Below are positions 1 to 15,342 of a stretch of 64,000 nt of DNA, one piece after another. Both the position numbers and the translations under genes were made by a program. How positions within the stretch are numbered: position 1 is the stretch's first letter; each line of letters begins with the position of its first letter. This DNA comes from Lutjanus erythropterus (lineage: Eukaryota; Chordata; Actinopteri; Lutjaniformes; Lutjanidae): contig CM034595.1 of NCBI GenBank assembly GCA_020091685.1, positions 25,343,564-25,407,563 of the forward strand. The letters run 5' to 3'. The notes beneath the pieces are model-generated. The model was not told the origin of the DNA and did not search any database. It saw nothing but the letters and a program-made list of their open reading frames with translations.

Positions 1-493
1 TGAGCTCCACCACCAGGGACGGCCTTCCCTTTCGCACAGCCGGCACAGCAGGCACCCCGACCACCCCGGTGCCCCTGCCTCCTCCACCGCCCTCCTCGTC
101 CTGTGCCACAGCCCACCCTCCTCCTCCTCGCTCAGTTGGCTTTGCCTCGTCCCGCGCCGCCCTGGCCTCCACCTCATCCACTGGGACCGGAGTGATGGTG
201 GTGGCCACCGGCCTAGAGACCACCACCACCACAGCTTGCAATACTACTGCAGCAGGGACCCCTGAAATGGTGGGTCAGTCAGGACTGGGGGGTTTTGGTA
301 TGGGGCTGGATGGGGAGGACTACAGCACCTCCAACCAGAGCACCTTCATCCAGAGACAGTTTGGAGCCATGCTGCAGCCGGGGGTCAACAAGTTCAGCCT
401 GCGCATGTTTGGATCCCACAAAGCTGTGGCACTGGAGCAAGAACGACTGAAATCAGCAGGGGCGTGGATCATACACCCCTACAGTGACTTCAG
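1..493 (+). CDS. hcn3: hcn3 exon 1 (3' part): N-terminal region and HCN domain
   Basis: The reading frame is open from base 3 (bases 1-2 end a split or preceding codon) and runs off the left edge, so the true start codon is not here. Numbering residues from base 3, residues 1 to about 112 are low-complexity Pro/Ser/Thr/Gly-rich sequence, as in HCN N termini. Residues about 115-164 are the conserved HCN domain ([32 protein letters not shown]), which packs against the voltage sensor. The exon ends CAG|GTACTG in phase 2. The split Arg codon is completed by the next exon, giving SDFR-FYWDL, the family junction. HCN channels are plasma-membrane tetramers that carry the mixed Na+/K+ current Ih/If. 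The N-terminal stretch is already longer than the roughly 45 residues I recall before this domain in human HCN3. Confidence 0.95.
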
Positions 494-693
494 GTACTGA
501 GTCACACAACCACACACACAAAACACACACACACTCAGCAGGCAATGTGTTAATTTTTTTGACTGAGGGGACAGACCCGGTTTGTTTCATTAACAGCTAA
601 CAAACCAAGTCATGAAATGCATGACTCTTGGTTGTGGAGAGTGTGCAGATGAAACTGATATAAGGTGGGACCATTAGGTGATTTGAGGAAGGG

Positions 694-725
694 TTAACCC
701 TAACCCTAACCCTAACCCTAACCCT
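694..725 (+). repeat. Interstitial telomeric repeat (CCCTAA)n
   Basis: About five perfect CCCTAA units in tandem (the vertebrate telomere repeat, C-rich strand), starting at GGGTTAACCC, about 200 bp inside hcn3 intron 1. Short interstitial tracts like this are usually attributed to telomerase-assisted break repair or to mobile-element ends. Confidence 0.9.
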
Positions 726-3020
726 CCCCTTGCTAGTAAAATGACCAAACTGCCCCCTTGTTAATCTGCCAGCCCCATCTCCATCTCCCTGTAGCAGAGA
801 GAGTTTAGGGGCAGGTTAAGCTGGATATCTTAGTCTTGTTGGGCTGACTAATTGATCCTTTATCTGACTGAGGTTTGTGCAAGTTAACATCTATGGCCCA
901 GACCATAGCTCTGAAATATCAGTAGTCTAAGTGTGCTGTGTACTGATAAATGGTGCTGTCTTTGGTGCTCATGTAACAGATGGAGTTGTAATTGCATCTT
1001 TTTCTCTCAGCCTCTCCCTTCTATCAGTTTCTTCTTTACAAATACAGAACCAAAATAGTCGTTCATGAGTTGGTTCACTACTCGTGGGTGAAAACAGACT
1101 GTGGCTACCCCCCACCCCCCTTAAAAATGAACACAACGACTAACGGTTGGGAAAATGAGTTGCAATCACAAATCGTCTGCTACTTCGCCACCAAGGACGG
1201 CTCCATCGAATTTATCAATACTAGCAACAGTTAGGCTGCAGATGTTTCAGAGTCGTGGTCGGGGCCATATATTCTAACTAACATATTGAAATAAAGAGCC
1301 CCTCTGCCCCTCTGCCCCTGCACTCTCTGCTGCTGTCATCATCACAATCAATCATTATTTAATCAGGGGAAACTGACTGAGCATTAAGCTCTTTTACATC
1401 AATGCTCTGAGTTCACCGAATACGTTATTCAGTGTAGCAGAAATTATGCAGTGGAAACAGATAATTATTCTATCCGAAGTTGCTCATTATTACTCAGAAA
1501 AAGTCAACTCTGTGTTTACCATGGCATAGTTAAAAAAAAGGTTGCATCTACCTTAATCAATGACTAATTTAATGCACCATGATTATTCTATTTAACTGAA
1601 GGATATTTTTAATAATTAAAGGGGAGATGGTAGTGGTGTTCAGACAGTTCATAAAACTTAGTTCAGTCAAAATAAAAAAAAGACAGAGATGGATTGATGA
1701 AAAGTACAGTATGGGAATGTGGAAATATATTTCACATTTAATTAGATCAATACTAAATCATTATGATATTTTGGAGGGTAGAAAATAAAACATTTGCCTG
1801 ATTTAATGTGACTTCTGGTATCAGCCACACCCACTCCTGGTCTTTTATTCAGACACAGATACAGAGACAGATAATTTTGTTGAAAAATCATGGTGCCTCT
1901 GAGCACCTCTGACTGACATCTGTCCACTATTAGGGGATGAAGAGGGGGGTGGCAGGTTAACAAAGGGGATGCAATCTAGTTATGTTGGGGATGCATCCCC
2001 TCCTCTTCCCCTGGCTGCACACACCCACAGAATCCACGGCTGAGAGACTGTTGTTAGTTTGGAAAATAAAAGCCACTTGTGGAACATAAAAGACACATAA
2101 TGTTCTTTTGGTAGAAATGTGGATCAAAGCAAGTTGGAGTTGTGCTCACTTTAGCGAGCACACTTGAAACATAATGATGGACACTTAAGTAGAGGGAGGA
2201 ACAGGGAAAGAGAAACAGATCATATATTCAGCAGCCGCCTCACAAGGAGAACGGGGAGGAGGACAACTGGGAGGAGAGAAAAGAGACAAGCAGGAGGCTA
2301 AATATATGTTGCTAGAGGCACGACGGAAGTGTATAGGAAGTGATGTGAGGGTTAGGGATGCAAGGGGAGTGTCTGGAGGAAACAGGGTATAGAGGCAGAG
2401 AAAAGGCTGAAAGACAGAGTGTGATGAGAGGGGAGTGGAGGAAAAATCCTTGGAGGCACGATGAAGCCAGAGGGAGAGGTGTTTATGGAAAGGGCAGTGT
2501 GTACTGTAGGTGACGAGGCCTCCAGAATAGATACCACACTAGGCAGCAAAGCCAGACCTCCATTTGTAAAATCGTGAGAGGATAAATACCAGGCTGATTG
2601 TAGACTCCTGCTGCTTCCAGAAGAAATACTATCACAGTTAGAGGGAGGCAGAGGTGAGGAGATGCAAATTAGGAGGAGGACAAATTTAGCCAAGAGGTGT
2701 TCAGGCTGATCAGGGAGCAGAGAGAGATGCCTTCCATGTCAATTAGGTAAAATGTTAAATGTGTTTGCATGTGAACAGTGGATGAACCCGGCACAGCACG
2801 CCCTGCTGGTGACTTCATGCAAGGATGTGTCTTCTAGAACAATTAGATACAGTAATGCCTGAGGTGAAAATGACTGTTGAGGCTGTTCAGTTTTTCTTTA
2901 TCTCCTCATGAATATAAAGACAAACCTGGTCGTAAATTTGCATGCTAAGTGTTAACTTTTCATGAATGGAGGTGAATACGGGAGGGAGATTTTGTGAATG
3001 TCTGCCAACATGCCTGAAAC

Positions 3021-4050
3021 CAGTGGTGTCAAACTCATTTAGGTCATGGGCCACAATATAATACTGTCAAATGTGATCTGCAGTGGGCCAGAGCATGGTA
3101 ACCTATAAATAACAACACCTCCAAATATTCCCCTTTTTATTGCAAAGAAGTGAAAATACGTTCTAAAAATGTTCACAATTAATGAACCATCCATTTGCAA
3201 AACAGATGGTGAAGAGCCTGAGACTTCCTCAGAAAAGTAAATGCAATTTTTTCACATCAAGTCAGTCTACTGTCATTGTATGGGCATTATGAGATCACAG
3301 TAGTTCTACAAATTTACAAAACATTTGTGTAATCTGGAGCTGAACAACAATGTTGTATTTTACTTCTTCCATTCATCATTTGAACAACTTTTGGAGATCT
3401 AGAAATTCTTTTAATTTTGTGTGTTTCAATGACAGTTGAGCAAAGTTGGTGCCTCTGTCAACTTACTTCTTTCCTGTTTCCTGGATGTAGATATGCTATG
3501 TTCTAGGCTCATCTATGCTGAAAGAGAAAAATGAAATCTTAAAGATGGTCAACAGATGTCCCTGTGGGACATAAAAATGACATATATTCATGTCTTATGT
3601 TAGATTATGTTAGCTAGCTAGTAACTATTTAATCTACAACAATCATTAGCTAGCTAGTTAGCTAGTACTTTGCTCACATTAGCTAACTTAAAATGTGACC
3701 CTACAGAGTGTTGCAAGAATTACACCAAACACAAACACTGTGATGGTGACGTTTAGTAACATGACAGTAGTGTGGTTCATTTATAGCCTAACATTACCTT
3801 TTTATTTCTGGTGATTGAATTTATGCTTCAAAAATCATAATAGTGGTGTTCATGAGTGAATATTGCCTTGCTGAACAAAGCATTTAAGTATCATAAACTT
3901 TTGTTTGCCACAGAGCTTATTACAAAATATGTCCTCTCTGCAGCATTCACTGTGGCTTTTATGAAGAGTCAATTAATGACTGCTCTGCAAGTTTTACACT
4001 TTGCAAAGTCATCCAGTGGGTGGGAGTAGACCATTTGAGGCCAACTTGAA
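3021..4050 (+). mobile_element. hAT-like non-autonomous element, degenerate
   Basis: It starts with CAGTGGTGTCAAACTCATTT followed by GGGCCACA and GTGGGCCAG, which I recognise as the terminus of a widespread vertebrate hAT-type element. The far end keeps the expected internal motif (GCAAAGTCATCC, AGACCATTTG near 4003-4037), but the matching GTTTGACAC terminus is eroded, so the right boundary is approximate. No transposase ORF remains. Confidence 0.55.
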
Positions 4051-4281
4051 TGCACCCTCATGTACTTTTAATATGTTGTGCCCCTTATTCACTGACTGAC
4101 TGGTGACTGCAAGCATGCTACTGATTGGCTTGTTAGATATATTTGCATAAAAACACACACACTCCTAAAATGTGCAGGTGGACAGCAGAGGGAGGGACAG
4201 CATTCGTAATCTCCAGACAGACTGCAGCAACAGTGGATGACTTGATCCCCAAGGCTCCTGGCCCACTTTTGTCTCATCAGC

Positions 4282-4282
<1 letters not shown>

Positions 4283-4330
<48 letters not shown>
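4283..4330 (+). repeat. (CA)n microsatellite
   Basis: About 24 uninterrupted CA units in hcn3 intron 1. Small ORFs reading through it on both strands are products of the repeat. Confidence 0.97.
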
Positions 4331-4333
<3 letters not shown>

Positions 4334-4790
4334 GACGTACAGACTAACCGAGTCGTTCTTTATTGTCTGTCAATTTGATGATCACTGACTGAGTGGTGCT
4401 TAGGAGTCTGCTCACAGACGATACAGTGAATGAGGTCAGGGAGGGGTGGAGGGAGAGATGGATGAAGAGGTGTGGATGGATGAATCTCAGTCCCTCCTGC
4501 ACTTTATTGATATTCATGCCAGATATCTATAATGATCTTAATAGTCCCAATCATCCCGTCGGAGAATCACAATTGAATTTTGATCAATTATGTATGCCGT
4601 CTGTAAATTATGCAAGTTGAGTAGGCATTATGCATAATTCAAGTCATCTAACTTTTCAGTTAAGTACCTGTAGTCTGGGGCGACGTCTGAGGAGGAACTT
4701 TGTGAGGCCGGAGTGAGAGAGGAAAAGGACAGACAGATTACTTATAAAGACCTTTTATGTGTTTCACCCCAGTATTGACCTTGAGCACAG

Positions 4791-4792
<2 letters not shown>

Positions 4793-4827
<35 letters not shown>
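4793..4827 (+). repeat. (GT)n microsatellite
   Basis: About 17 GT units, about 460 bp from the CA tract and in the opposite orientation on the same strand. Confidence 0.95.
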
Positions 4828-4830
<3 letters not shown>

Positions 4831-6454
4831 GCAGTAATATGTATGCTTGCGTGTGTGGCCTGACTTTATTGAGTCAGCTGATAAGCTCTCACAGCCCTCA
4901 CCTCATTAAGACAAGACGTGTCTCTGCTGCACCTATATGCATACACAATGAGAGACGGAGATAATTCATACACTGGAACAACAGCAGGCATGCAAAGCAG
5001 AGCTCAATTGATTATGATTGATTGATTATTGGCCCGTTATTGACTTACCACAGCCATATTGGTCTATGGCGGTGTCAGCATGTATGTTATCTGATATGTA
5101 CTGATATAAAAACTTTTTTTATAGAACAATATGCAGATTGTTTTTAGCTTTGTGGGCAGCATTGTATGTATTGATTTAATCTGTTTTTTATATTAATATA
5201 TTAATGATTAATTATTAAAAATACTAGTCAAAGTTTATATTCTGTATAGTAATGGTCATTAAAATGGACATTAATATGACTACATTGCTGCAAAAGAAAA
5301 AAAGAAAACGTAGTAGCAGTTTAGCCATTTGACATTTTTGGAGTGTAGATTTCTATCTCAGCTGATGGTACAGAGGGCATCTGGTAAGTGGGACTACTTA
5401 ATTATGTATAAAGAATATCTGCCAATATATTGATGTTACTCACAAGTTTTTACTCCCTAACATCAGTACTGGCATTGTCCCCAAAACTCCAGTATTGGTC
5501 AGGCCCAAATGCAAAGTTGAAGAAAGACAATGAAAACAGGAAGACAGACGGTTCGGCTGTCAACTCACATGAGTGGTGTTGAAACGGGCTTGGTGGCATT
5601 ACATATATAAAACTGTACTAACAGAGATTCATTATGTAATAGCCGGTTGCTGTTGTGTTTATTTGTCTGTAGGTCTAGCAGGATGATGGGTGGAAACTTG
5701 CTCAGAACTGACATCTGGCCAACCGCAAACAGGGAACCAATCAGAGGTGGCTCAGGAGACACTTGGCCTCAATTACAGTAGAATTAGTGTTTGGTTTGAC
5801 AACAGCTGAGCAGGTAGATGCAGGTCATTTCTCCTCCGGCACCTGTTCATGTTCAAAATGGCATACTGATGAGGCCGTGGAGAACAGCTTTGGAGAACAG
5901 CTTTGATTGCATTTGCAATTCCTATCTGTGTGTATGAGAGACACTTTGTGTGTGTGTGCAGTTCATGAGTAGTGCACTTACACGTATACCTGCAAGAACC
6001 ATTCACAGTACACGACTCAGTATTGCATCAGTCCACAGAAACCAGGCCTTGTCAGAGGTATTTACCAGGACATGACAAACCCTCACATCGTTTTTAGTTT
6101 GGGTCTGGCGTCTTCTCTTGTCTGTTTGGTTGTTCTCATTTGTTTGAGCTCAAATCAGCTGCTACATCTCAGTGACTACAGCAAAATCTAGTATACTGGG
6201 GCTGATTGATGTGCAGTGACATGCTCAATGTCATCTGTTACATTACTCAGGAAGCTAAAACAGCAGTGCTGCATGCTGTTATGGTTACATTAACCCTCAT
6301 TTAATCTGTGCAAGCTGTCTGAGAGGAGAATATAGCAACAGTGCACATTATTGTGAGTGTTTACGGACAGGCAGGGAGAAAATGGCTCCATTTAACGTGC
6401 TATTTAAGTTCAAATAAAGAAGCATTACCACCTAAATATACTGAAAGTATAAAG

Positions 6455-6570
6455 TAGCAGCACAGCTCAATGGTTAGTACTGTCACCTCACAGCAAGAGG
6501 GTCCTTTGAATCCTAGGACCTTTCTATGTGGAGTTTACATGTTCTCTCATGTGTTTATGGCCTTCATCCA
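6455..6570 (+). mobile_element. tRNA-derived SINE-like fragment
   Basis: AGCAGCACAGCTCAATGG then TTAGTACTG resembles a tRNA A box. TTTGAATCCTAGGAC resembles a mutated B box (GGTTCGAATCC). The following TGTGGAGTTTACATGTTCTC is the body I recognise in a very common teleost repeat. Degenerate, so not a functional tRNA gene. Confidence 0.6.
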
Positions 6571-6619
6571 CACGTGGGTCTGGTATCAAGATATCAGCTG
6601 TTACATTTTCTTTTAGGGT

Positions 6620-6760
6620 AATTTAGTCAAATTAATGCCAGAGCTCGCCTCCTGTTGTGCAAGTGTTCCACCAAAACGAGTTCGCTCTTGACACCATTTT
6701 GCAGCAGCACTGTTGCTGCATCCTGGGCTTAGCTGCGTTGAAGACGTATGATGTGTGAAA
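6620..6760 (+). mobile_element. Fragment of repeat family A
   Basis: The block with CCACCAAAACGAGTTCGC, CAGCACTGTTGCTGCATC and CTGGGCTTAG closely parallels 11,875-11,945 of the element at 11,346-12,258. Neither terminus is preserved. Confidence 0.6.
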
Positions 6761-9474
6761 ATGTATCTTTCTCTTTAAAGAAAAGGGGTCCATCTCTGTA
6801 GTGATCCTTTCCATAATGTGGTCAGACACATATAAGAATAATCTGCACCTGTCCATGGCCAAAACAAACACTTTTAGTGGGCTTACTTTGATGGTGCAAG
6901 GACTTACAGCTTTTACATGCTACTGACATCATGCATGACATTATTTTGCAAATAAATTATTAAGCTTATAAAAGGATCTGTGACCAAAAACATGTAATCA
7001 ATACAAAGTGATGATGACCCTAACAAAAAGATTAAAAAACGGAATACCTGGTTACACTCAATATAGAGGAAAATAGGAGAAAGTGTTAAGTTTCACTGCT
7101 TGGTTGAGAAGCTTAAACTGTACCATAGCCACTTCACGACAAATTTCAGCACTGCTTCAAACTGGAACTTTAGAAAAATCGACTCGGTCTGAAAAAATAA
7201 ATGCCAAAATGTTGCCTGCATTGACTCTATACAGGCTCGAAAAATATTATCAACATGTGAAATAAACACAAGGAAAGGAAGTGTCTGGTGTGAAAAGGCC
7301 TTTAGGGATCACATAGTAGCTCAGTTTTGCTTCTGCTGGCTGCAATGCTTTCCCTCAATACTGGACCAGTTTAAAAAAATTATTGACAATATATACACAA
7401 AAATATGAGTAAATAGGGTCTAGGTTGTTAAATACAGAAGTTATTAAGTTATATACAGATATTGATATAAATTGAAATATTCAAGATTATTTCATAAGTA
7501 CAACTGTGCTGGAATTTGGACAATATTTTGCACATGGAAAGCAGCGACAGACACAGTGTAATATGACATGATTTACAGAATTGTTCCCGATAATCAGAGT
7601 TAACAAAGCGTGTCCTCAAGGTCAGCGATAAATCTCCATCCTCATCACAACAGCCACAGAACCGCTGTGTCTGTGTCACTGTAAATAATCCCTGTATTTA
7701 TTGCCAGTGATTATGAAGTGATACATCTGTCAGTAGATGTGACAAAGTCAGGCAGAAGTGTGTATGTGTGTAGCAGAGTGATGACTCATACTTAATCTTC
7801 ATCAGTCTATCGTAGCGTCACACTATGAGGTTGTGTTACTAAATTAGCGCTCAATAGCAATCGACCACAGACAGCGCTGCGAGTGCACATTCTCGCAGAG
7901 AGTGTGTGTGCAGAGAGGAGGAGGAGGAGGAGAGAGGATGCAAGAAGAAGAAGCGAGTCATTGATATGGGTTAAGGTGATGGATAAAGGGATTAGGAGGA
8001 GGAAGACAGAAGGATGACAGAAATCATCTCCAGATGATTGCATCCCCTCTTTTGTCATACTTTAATCACGCGCAGCATCCCAGTGACATGACTGATTCCC
8101 CATATTTTTATGAGAGGACTACGTCAGCCAGTAATACCCTCCAGCATGAAATACAGATTGATGAGGCCTCCCAAGGTTACTGATCATTTTCTTCCCTCTC
8201 TGTCTGTCTCTCTTTCTCAATTCAATTCTGCTCTGCTCATTGGTAAGAGAGATAGAGGATGTACTTAATGTTGCCAGGGCATTTGCAAAGGGTGAGATTG
8301 TCTTAAGGGAAGCATTCATATGAACAACTGCACTTGGAAAGGGCTACAAGGAAGAATTTGCACTTCTTAGTGTCCTGGATGATCCCTAAGTTATTATACT
8401 CACTGTCTTGCTCAGGGGGAAGCAACAATGGGAAGACTATATATAGGAATATTTTAACATAAGTATATATATGTAGGGAAATGAGACATAAAACTATTAA
8501 CTGGAGGAAAAGATGATGCTGGTGGCAGGGGAAGAGAAAGACAAGGAAGTCTAAAAAGTGTTTGCACACCCAAATCTATCATAATCATCCTTTAAAGACC
8601 ACTGAGTCATGGAAATATTACTCAGACAGTGAAAACAGCAGTGTAATGTTTTCAAGGTTATCTCGGGTTGGGCATGACAGAAAGCCTGTGATCAAACTGG
8701 AGGTCTGGAGTGTGAAAGATGATGGCAATTAAAAGGCAGGGAGGTTCTAATTAAAAGACGTTATCAAGATGCATTGTGGGATTTGTAGGATCCAGTGTTA
8801 CTGGCGATTGACTCATACTTGACTCTAAAAGCCGAGACAGCTCTCTTCTCTTTACCATTTACCACACTTTACCATACTTTACCATTTTATACTAAAAGGA
8901 AATGATACAATATGTGTGATGACGGACTTTTGAATGTCACTGCCAATTAAACTTCACAAATAGACCAAAAAAATATTTTTCCAAGATTTAATACTTGTCT
9001 TGTTTTCCAATATCTTCCTGGAGCTGTTTCACCACCACCCACGATTTATTTAATTTTTTCCAACAGTGAGCAGCTCCTCTATTTCCTTTGTGCATTGTAT
9101 CATAGCATTTTGTCACTTTCTTAGTGTGAACATACTACCAAGAACCTGCTTAGTATTAGTATGAAGTAGCCAGATGACAGTATGACAGTATGCACGATAC
9201 CAGGACCAAAGAAACTAAAAGGAATTCAGCCATTATTAATATTATTTACACTTGGACTTTTCCTCCTCCTGCTTCTTCTTTGTCTTTCAGCTGCTCCCGT
9301 TAGAGGTCTCGATCGGTGCTTTTCTTCCAAGATGTTCAGAACAGAAAAATGTTAAAAAGGCCTTTGAATATGTGCATTCAGCAACATAAGAAACAAACAG
9401 GAATCTTAGACTGTACATGTTCACAACTGAAAACAATAAATCCCAGTTGAACAGCACTGTCTTTCACTGTCTAG

Positions 9475-9681
9475 ATTCTACTGGGACCTGTTGATGTTGA
9501 TGCTGATGATGGGGAACTTAATCATCCTGCCAGTGGGCATCACCTTCTTTAGAGATGAGAACACTCCTTCCTGGATCATCTTCAACGTCGTCTCAGACAC
9601 CCTCTTCATGGTCGACTTGGTTCTCAACTTCAGAACCGGCATCATCAAGGAAGACAACACTGAGATACTGCTGGACCCCAG
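9475..9681 (+). CDS. hcn3: hcn3 exon 2: S1 and S2
   Basis: CTAG acceptor, then [10 protein letters not shown] (S1, residues about 166-189) and [21 protein letters not shown] (S2, about 196-217), ending [10 protein letters not shown]. The exon is 207 bp and ends CCCAG|GTCAGT in phase 2, splitting an Arg codon. Beyond 9681 the frame loses HCN similarity and meets a stop, so splicing here is clear. In mammalian HCN genes, as I recall, S1-S4 lie in one exon of about 424 bp; here 207 + 214 bp of adjacent exons make up that length. Confidence 0.95.
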
Positions 9682-10980
9682 GTCAGTGGAGGCATTTGTC
9701 TGTGTACTGGAAAACCCAAGAACTTGTCCTCAGATTTGTAACTGTCTCATTATGATATTTAACATTAAAACTATTGAAAGGAACTGATTTTGGATACCAC
9801 TGTGGACAAAAAATATATGTGTATATATTAATAAGAATGACTATATAAAAATAGCTGAACTTTTCGCTGAAGGTCTTGTTTGCTTATGTAAATCATATGG
9901 AGGCCTCAATATTGAATTGAGATGGTTTCATAACCAGTTCAATACTCCATGCAGTAGCTTTAAATTCCTTGGGCACTGAATTAATCTGTTTGCGCATAAG
10001 GCAGATTACTTTATCTGTCTCCCGAGGTCCAACATAGTTGATCCATTTTTCCTGAAACCTCCTTTTTCTCCTTTCGGTTTTTTTTTTCTGTGGTGTCTTT
10101 TTCATCTCACTGCCCCATGAAACTACCAAGTTGTTTCTACAAGTCAGTCCTAACCTGAAAGACACTTGTTAGGGGGATGCAGCTCACCTATTGCCATTTT
10201 TAGCTAATTTTATCAGCAACACAGCACAGGCCAAAGTTTGATATTGACATCTCAAATACATCAGTTATTGCAAGATTGGAAAATATGAATGGCCAGTTAC
10301 TCACTTTACCTTCAAGGACTCACACCAAAGTCTATTAATGCACCTAAATCCACTCTGGGAAATTGTTACTCAGTATGATTAATGAATGCAATTAACTACA
10401 GGGGAGGGTACTTGTTCTCCACATGATACTATTGGCTTGATCTAATGATGGAGCAGCCAGTAACAAACTCGAGGTAATAATACACTAAATTCTAAACTAG
10501 GGTGGTCCATAGAGGTGCGTCCAGCTGATCTGACTGCATATTTAAAGGATGTCAACTGCATTTATAATGAAAAAAGAGGAATCATAAATTAAATTAATAC
10601 ATTTGGGAAATTATAAATTAAGGGAATTTGAGCCTGACATATGCACCGTAAGACATGCATGCATTTCATGTCACATTCAGGGGCCTCACAAAATGTTTCT
10701 TATGGCTGCCACTGGTCCAGAATATGAATACAGCAGCTCTGTTGCCACAAATTTAAATTTACTCTTCTGGCCATCTGCTGTGTTCGTGTTGAAACAATGT
10801 GTGTGTGAGATGTGAAAAGGTGACATGCAGCCAGTGGCAGAGCTTTGTTCACGTTCCAGTTCTGTTCTGAATATTGATGAGAATCATTTTATGTCTGCCT
10901 GCCAAATGTTGGGATCACTTCCACGAAGCTTGATTGCCAAATTACAAATGTCAGTGGTCTGCCATCCTACTCTAACTCAG
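9682..10980 (+). other. hcn3: hcn3 intron 2 (1,299 bp), extra relative to mammals
   Basis: GTCAGT donor; CTAACTCAG acceptor with a branch-like CTAAC. It interrupts the S2-S3 linker. Exon context AG|G matches a protosplice site. About 200 bp at 9785-9985 belong to dispersed repeat family B, which also occurs at 26, 47 and 60 kb. The remainder is AT-rich with no recognisable gene. Confidence 0.85.
9785..9985 (+). repeat. Dispersed repeat family B, copy 1
   Basis: Contains ACTGTGGACAAAAA, GAATGACTATATAAAAATAGC, CTTATGTAAATCATATGGAGGC and a CAGTTCAATACTCCATGC tail, paralleling 46,850-47,240. The 5' start motif (GCTACAAGGAACT) is not clear in this copy. Confidence 0.6.
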
Positions 10981-11194
10981 GGCGATCCGCCAGAACTACC
11001 TGAGGAGCTGGTTCCTCGTGGACTTTGTGTCATCCATCCCGGTGGACTACATCTTCCTGATGGTGGACAGCCTGGACTCCGAGGTCTACAGGACAGCCAG
11101 GGCACTGCGCATTGTGCGCTTCACCAAAATCCTGAGCCTGCTTCGACTGCTCCGCCTGTCCAGACTCATCCGTTACATCCACCAGTGGGAGGAG
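10981..11194 (+). CDS. hcn3: hcn3 exon 3: S3 and S4 voltage sensor
   Basis: The first base completes the split Arg codon; then [16 protein letters not shown]3 is about residues 243-261 ([12 protein letters not shown]). S4 is about 268-298 with basic residues at regular third positions: R270, R273, R276, R279, K282, then R288, R291, R294, R297, the HCN pattern interrupted by Ser285. The exon ends HQWEE|GTGAGA in phase 0 and is 214 bp. S4 senses hyperpolarization. In HCN channels its inward movement opens the pore, the reverse of most voltage-gated channels. Confidence 0.96.
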
Positions 11195-14529
<3,335 letters not shown>

Positions 14530-14748
14530 AATGACACATGGGGCGTGCAGTACTCCTATGCTCTGTTCAAAGCCATGAGCCACATGTTATGCATCGGTTA
14601 CGGTGCCCAGGCTCCAGAAGGGATGACTGATGTGTGGCTCACCATGCTCAGTATGATCGTAGGTGCCACCTGCTATGCCATGTTCATCGGCCACGCCACT
14701 GCTCTCATCCAGTCACTGGACTCCTCCCGACGACAGTACCAGGAAAAG
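14530..14748 (+). CDS. hcn3: hcn3 exon 5: pore helix, selectivity filter and S6
   Basis: 219 bp, as in mammals. It encodes [20 protein letters not shown] (residues 359-378), the filter CIGYG (379-383), then [10 protein letters not shown] and S6 ([20 protein letters not shown], about 393-412), ending [10 protein letters not shown] at AAG|GTGAAA, phase 0. CIGYG with its preceding Cys is the HCN signature and gives weak K+/Na+ selectivity. All pore-lining residues I can check are intact, so the channel should conduct. Confidence 0.97.
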
Positions 14749-14841
14749 GTGAAACATGATGCTCCGTCTGCTGTTGCGCTCATCTCTCCTGTTATACTTT
14801 TTATGGTTTATCCATTAAAGTTTACTTGATCAATTTCTGTC

Positions 14842-14990
14842 TGGGGCTGAAACTAACGATCATTATCATTATAAATGGAGCTTTGGTTTGTTTTTCTCAT
14901 TAATCAATTCATCTTTTAGTCTTTTTTCAAGGTCAACAAGAAATGCTCATCACACCTAACCAGAGCCCAATGAGATAAATTTCTTGTTTT
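14842..14990 (+). repeat. Dispersed repeat family C (AACGATTA type), left part
   Basis: GGGGCTGAAACTAACGATCA followed by TTAATCAATTCATCTTTTAG resembles the GCTGCAACTAACGATTA start of a common teleost repeat. Related copies are at 35,310-35,600, 51,445-51,770 and, inverted, 59,390-59,598. Confidence 0.5.
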
Positions 14991-15342
14991 TTTCCACACA
15001 ACAAAACCCGAATTTATAGTGACATAAATGGATAGACAGACATGATACACTAGCATTTCAAGTTTGGAATACTTTGCCAAAAAAAAAAATAGGGATAGAA
15101 TTGAGATAATTTTATTGATATTAATGAAATTATCGATTCCATTTCTGCCTCTGATACTTGAGATAGCATTAGCAACAGTCTGTCGGTCATCATCTTAAGT
15201 GGACGAAGTGAGAGAATATTTGTACAGCGCTGGTTTTCATTTAGGTTTTCCCAAAATCTGCTAATCCTGGTTGTGTGGAACTAATATTATTATGACATAG
15301 GATATTTAGCCTCGGTAACAGACATACTAGAAGCAGTGGCAC

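Larger units (their letters stand above)
494..9474 (+). other. hcn3: hcn3 intron 1 (8,981 bp)
   Basis: GTACTG donor and CTAG acceptor. No exon-like ORF with recognisable homology was seen on either strand. It holds a telomere-like repeat (694-725), a hAT-like element (from 3021), GCTA-rich sequence (3600-3670), CA and GT microsatellites (4283-4330, 4793-4827), a tRNA-like SINE fragment (from 6455) and a fragment of repeat family A (6620-6760). The rest is AT-rich and unremarkable to me. Confidence 0.85.

Noticed and set aside
2352..2693. 113-codon minus-strand frame with a signal-peptide-like start
   Set aside because: Hydrophobic Leu-rich start but no cleavage-site context, homology, splice or promoter evidence; lies within hcn3 intron 1.
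6455..6530. tRNA gene on the + strand
   Set aside because: B box degenerate and followed by a known teleost repeat body.
9555..9755. Second open frame overlapping hcn3 exon 2
   Set aside because: Alternative-phase shadow of the S1-S2 exon.
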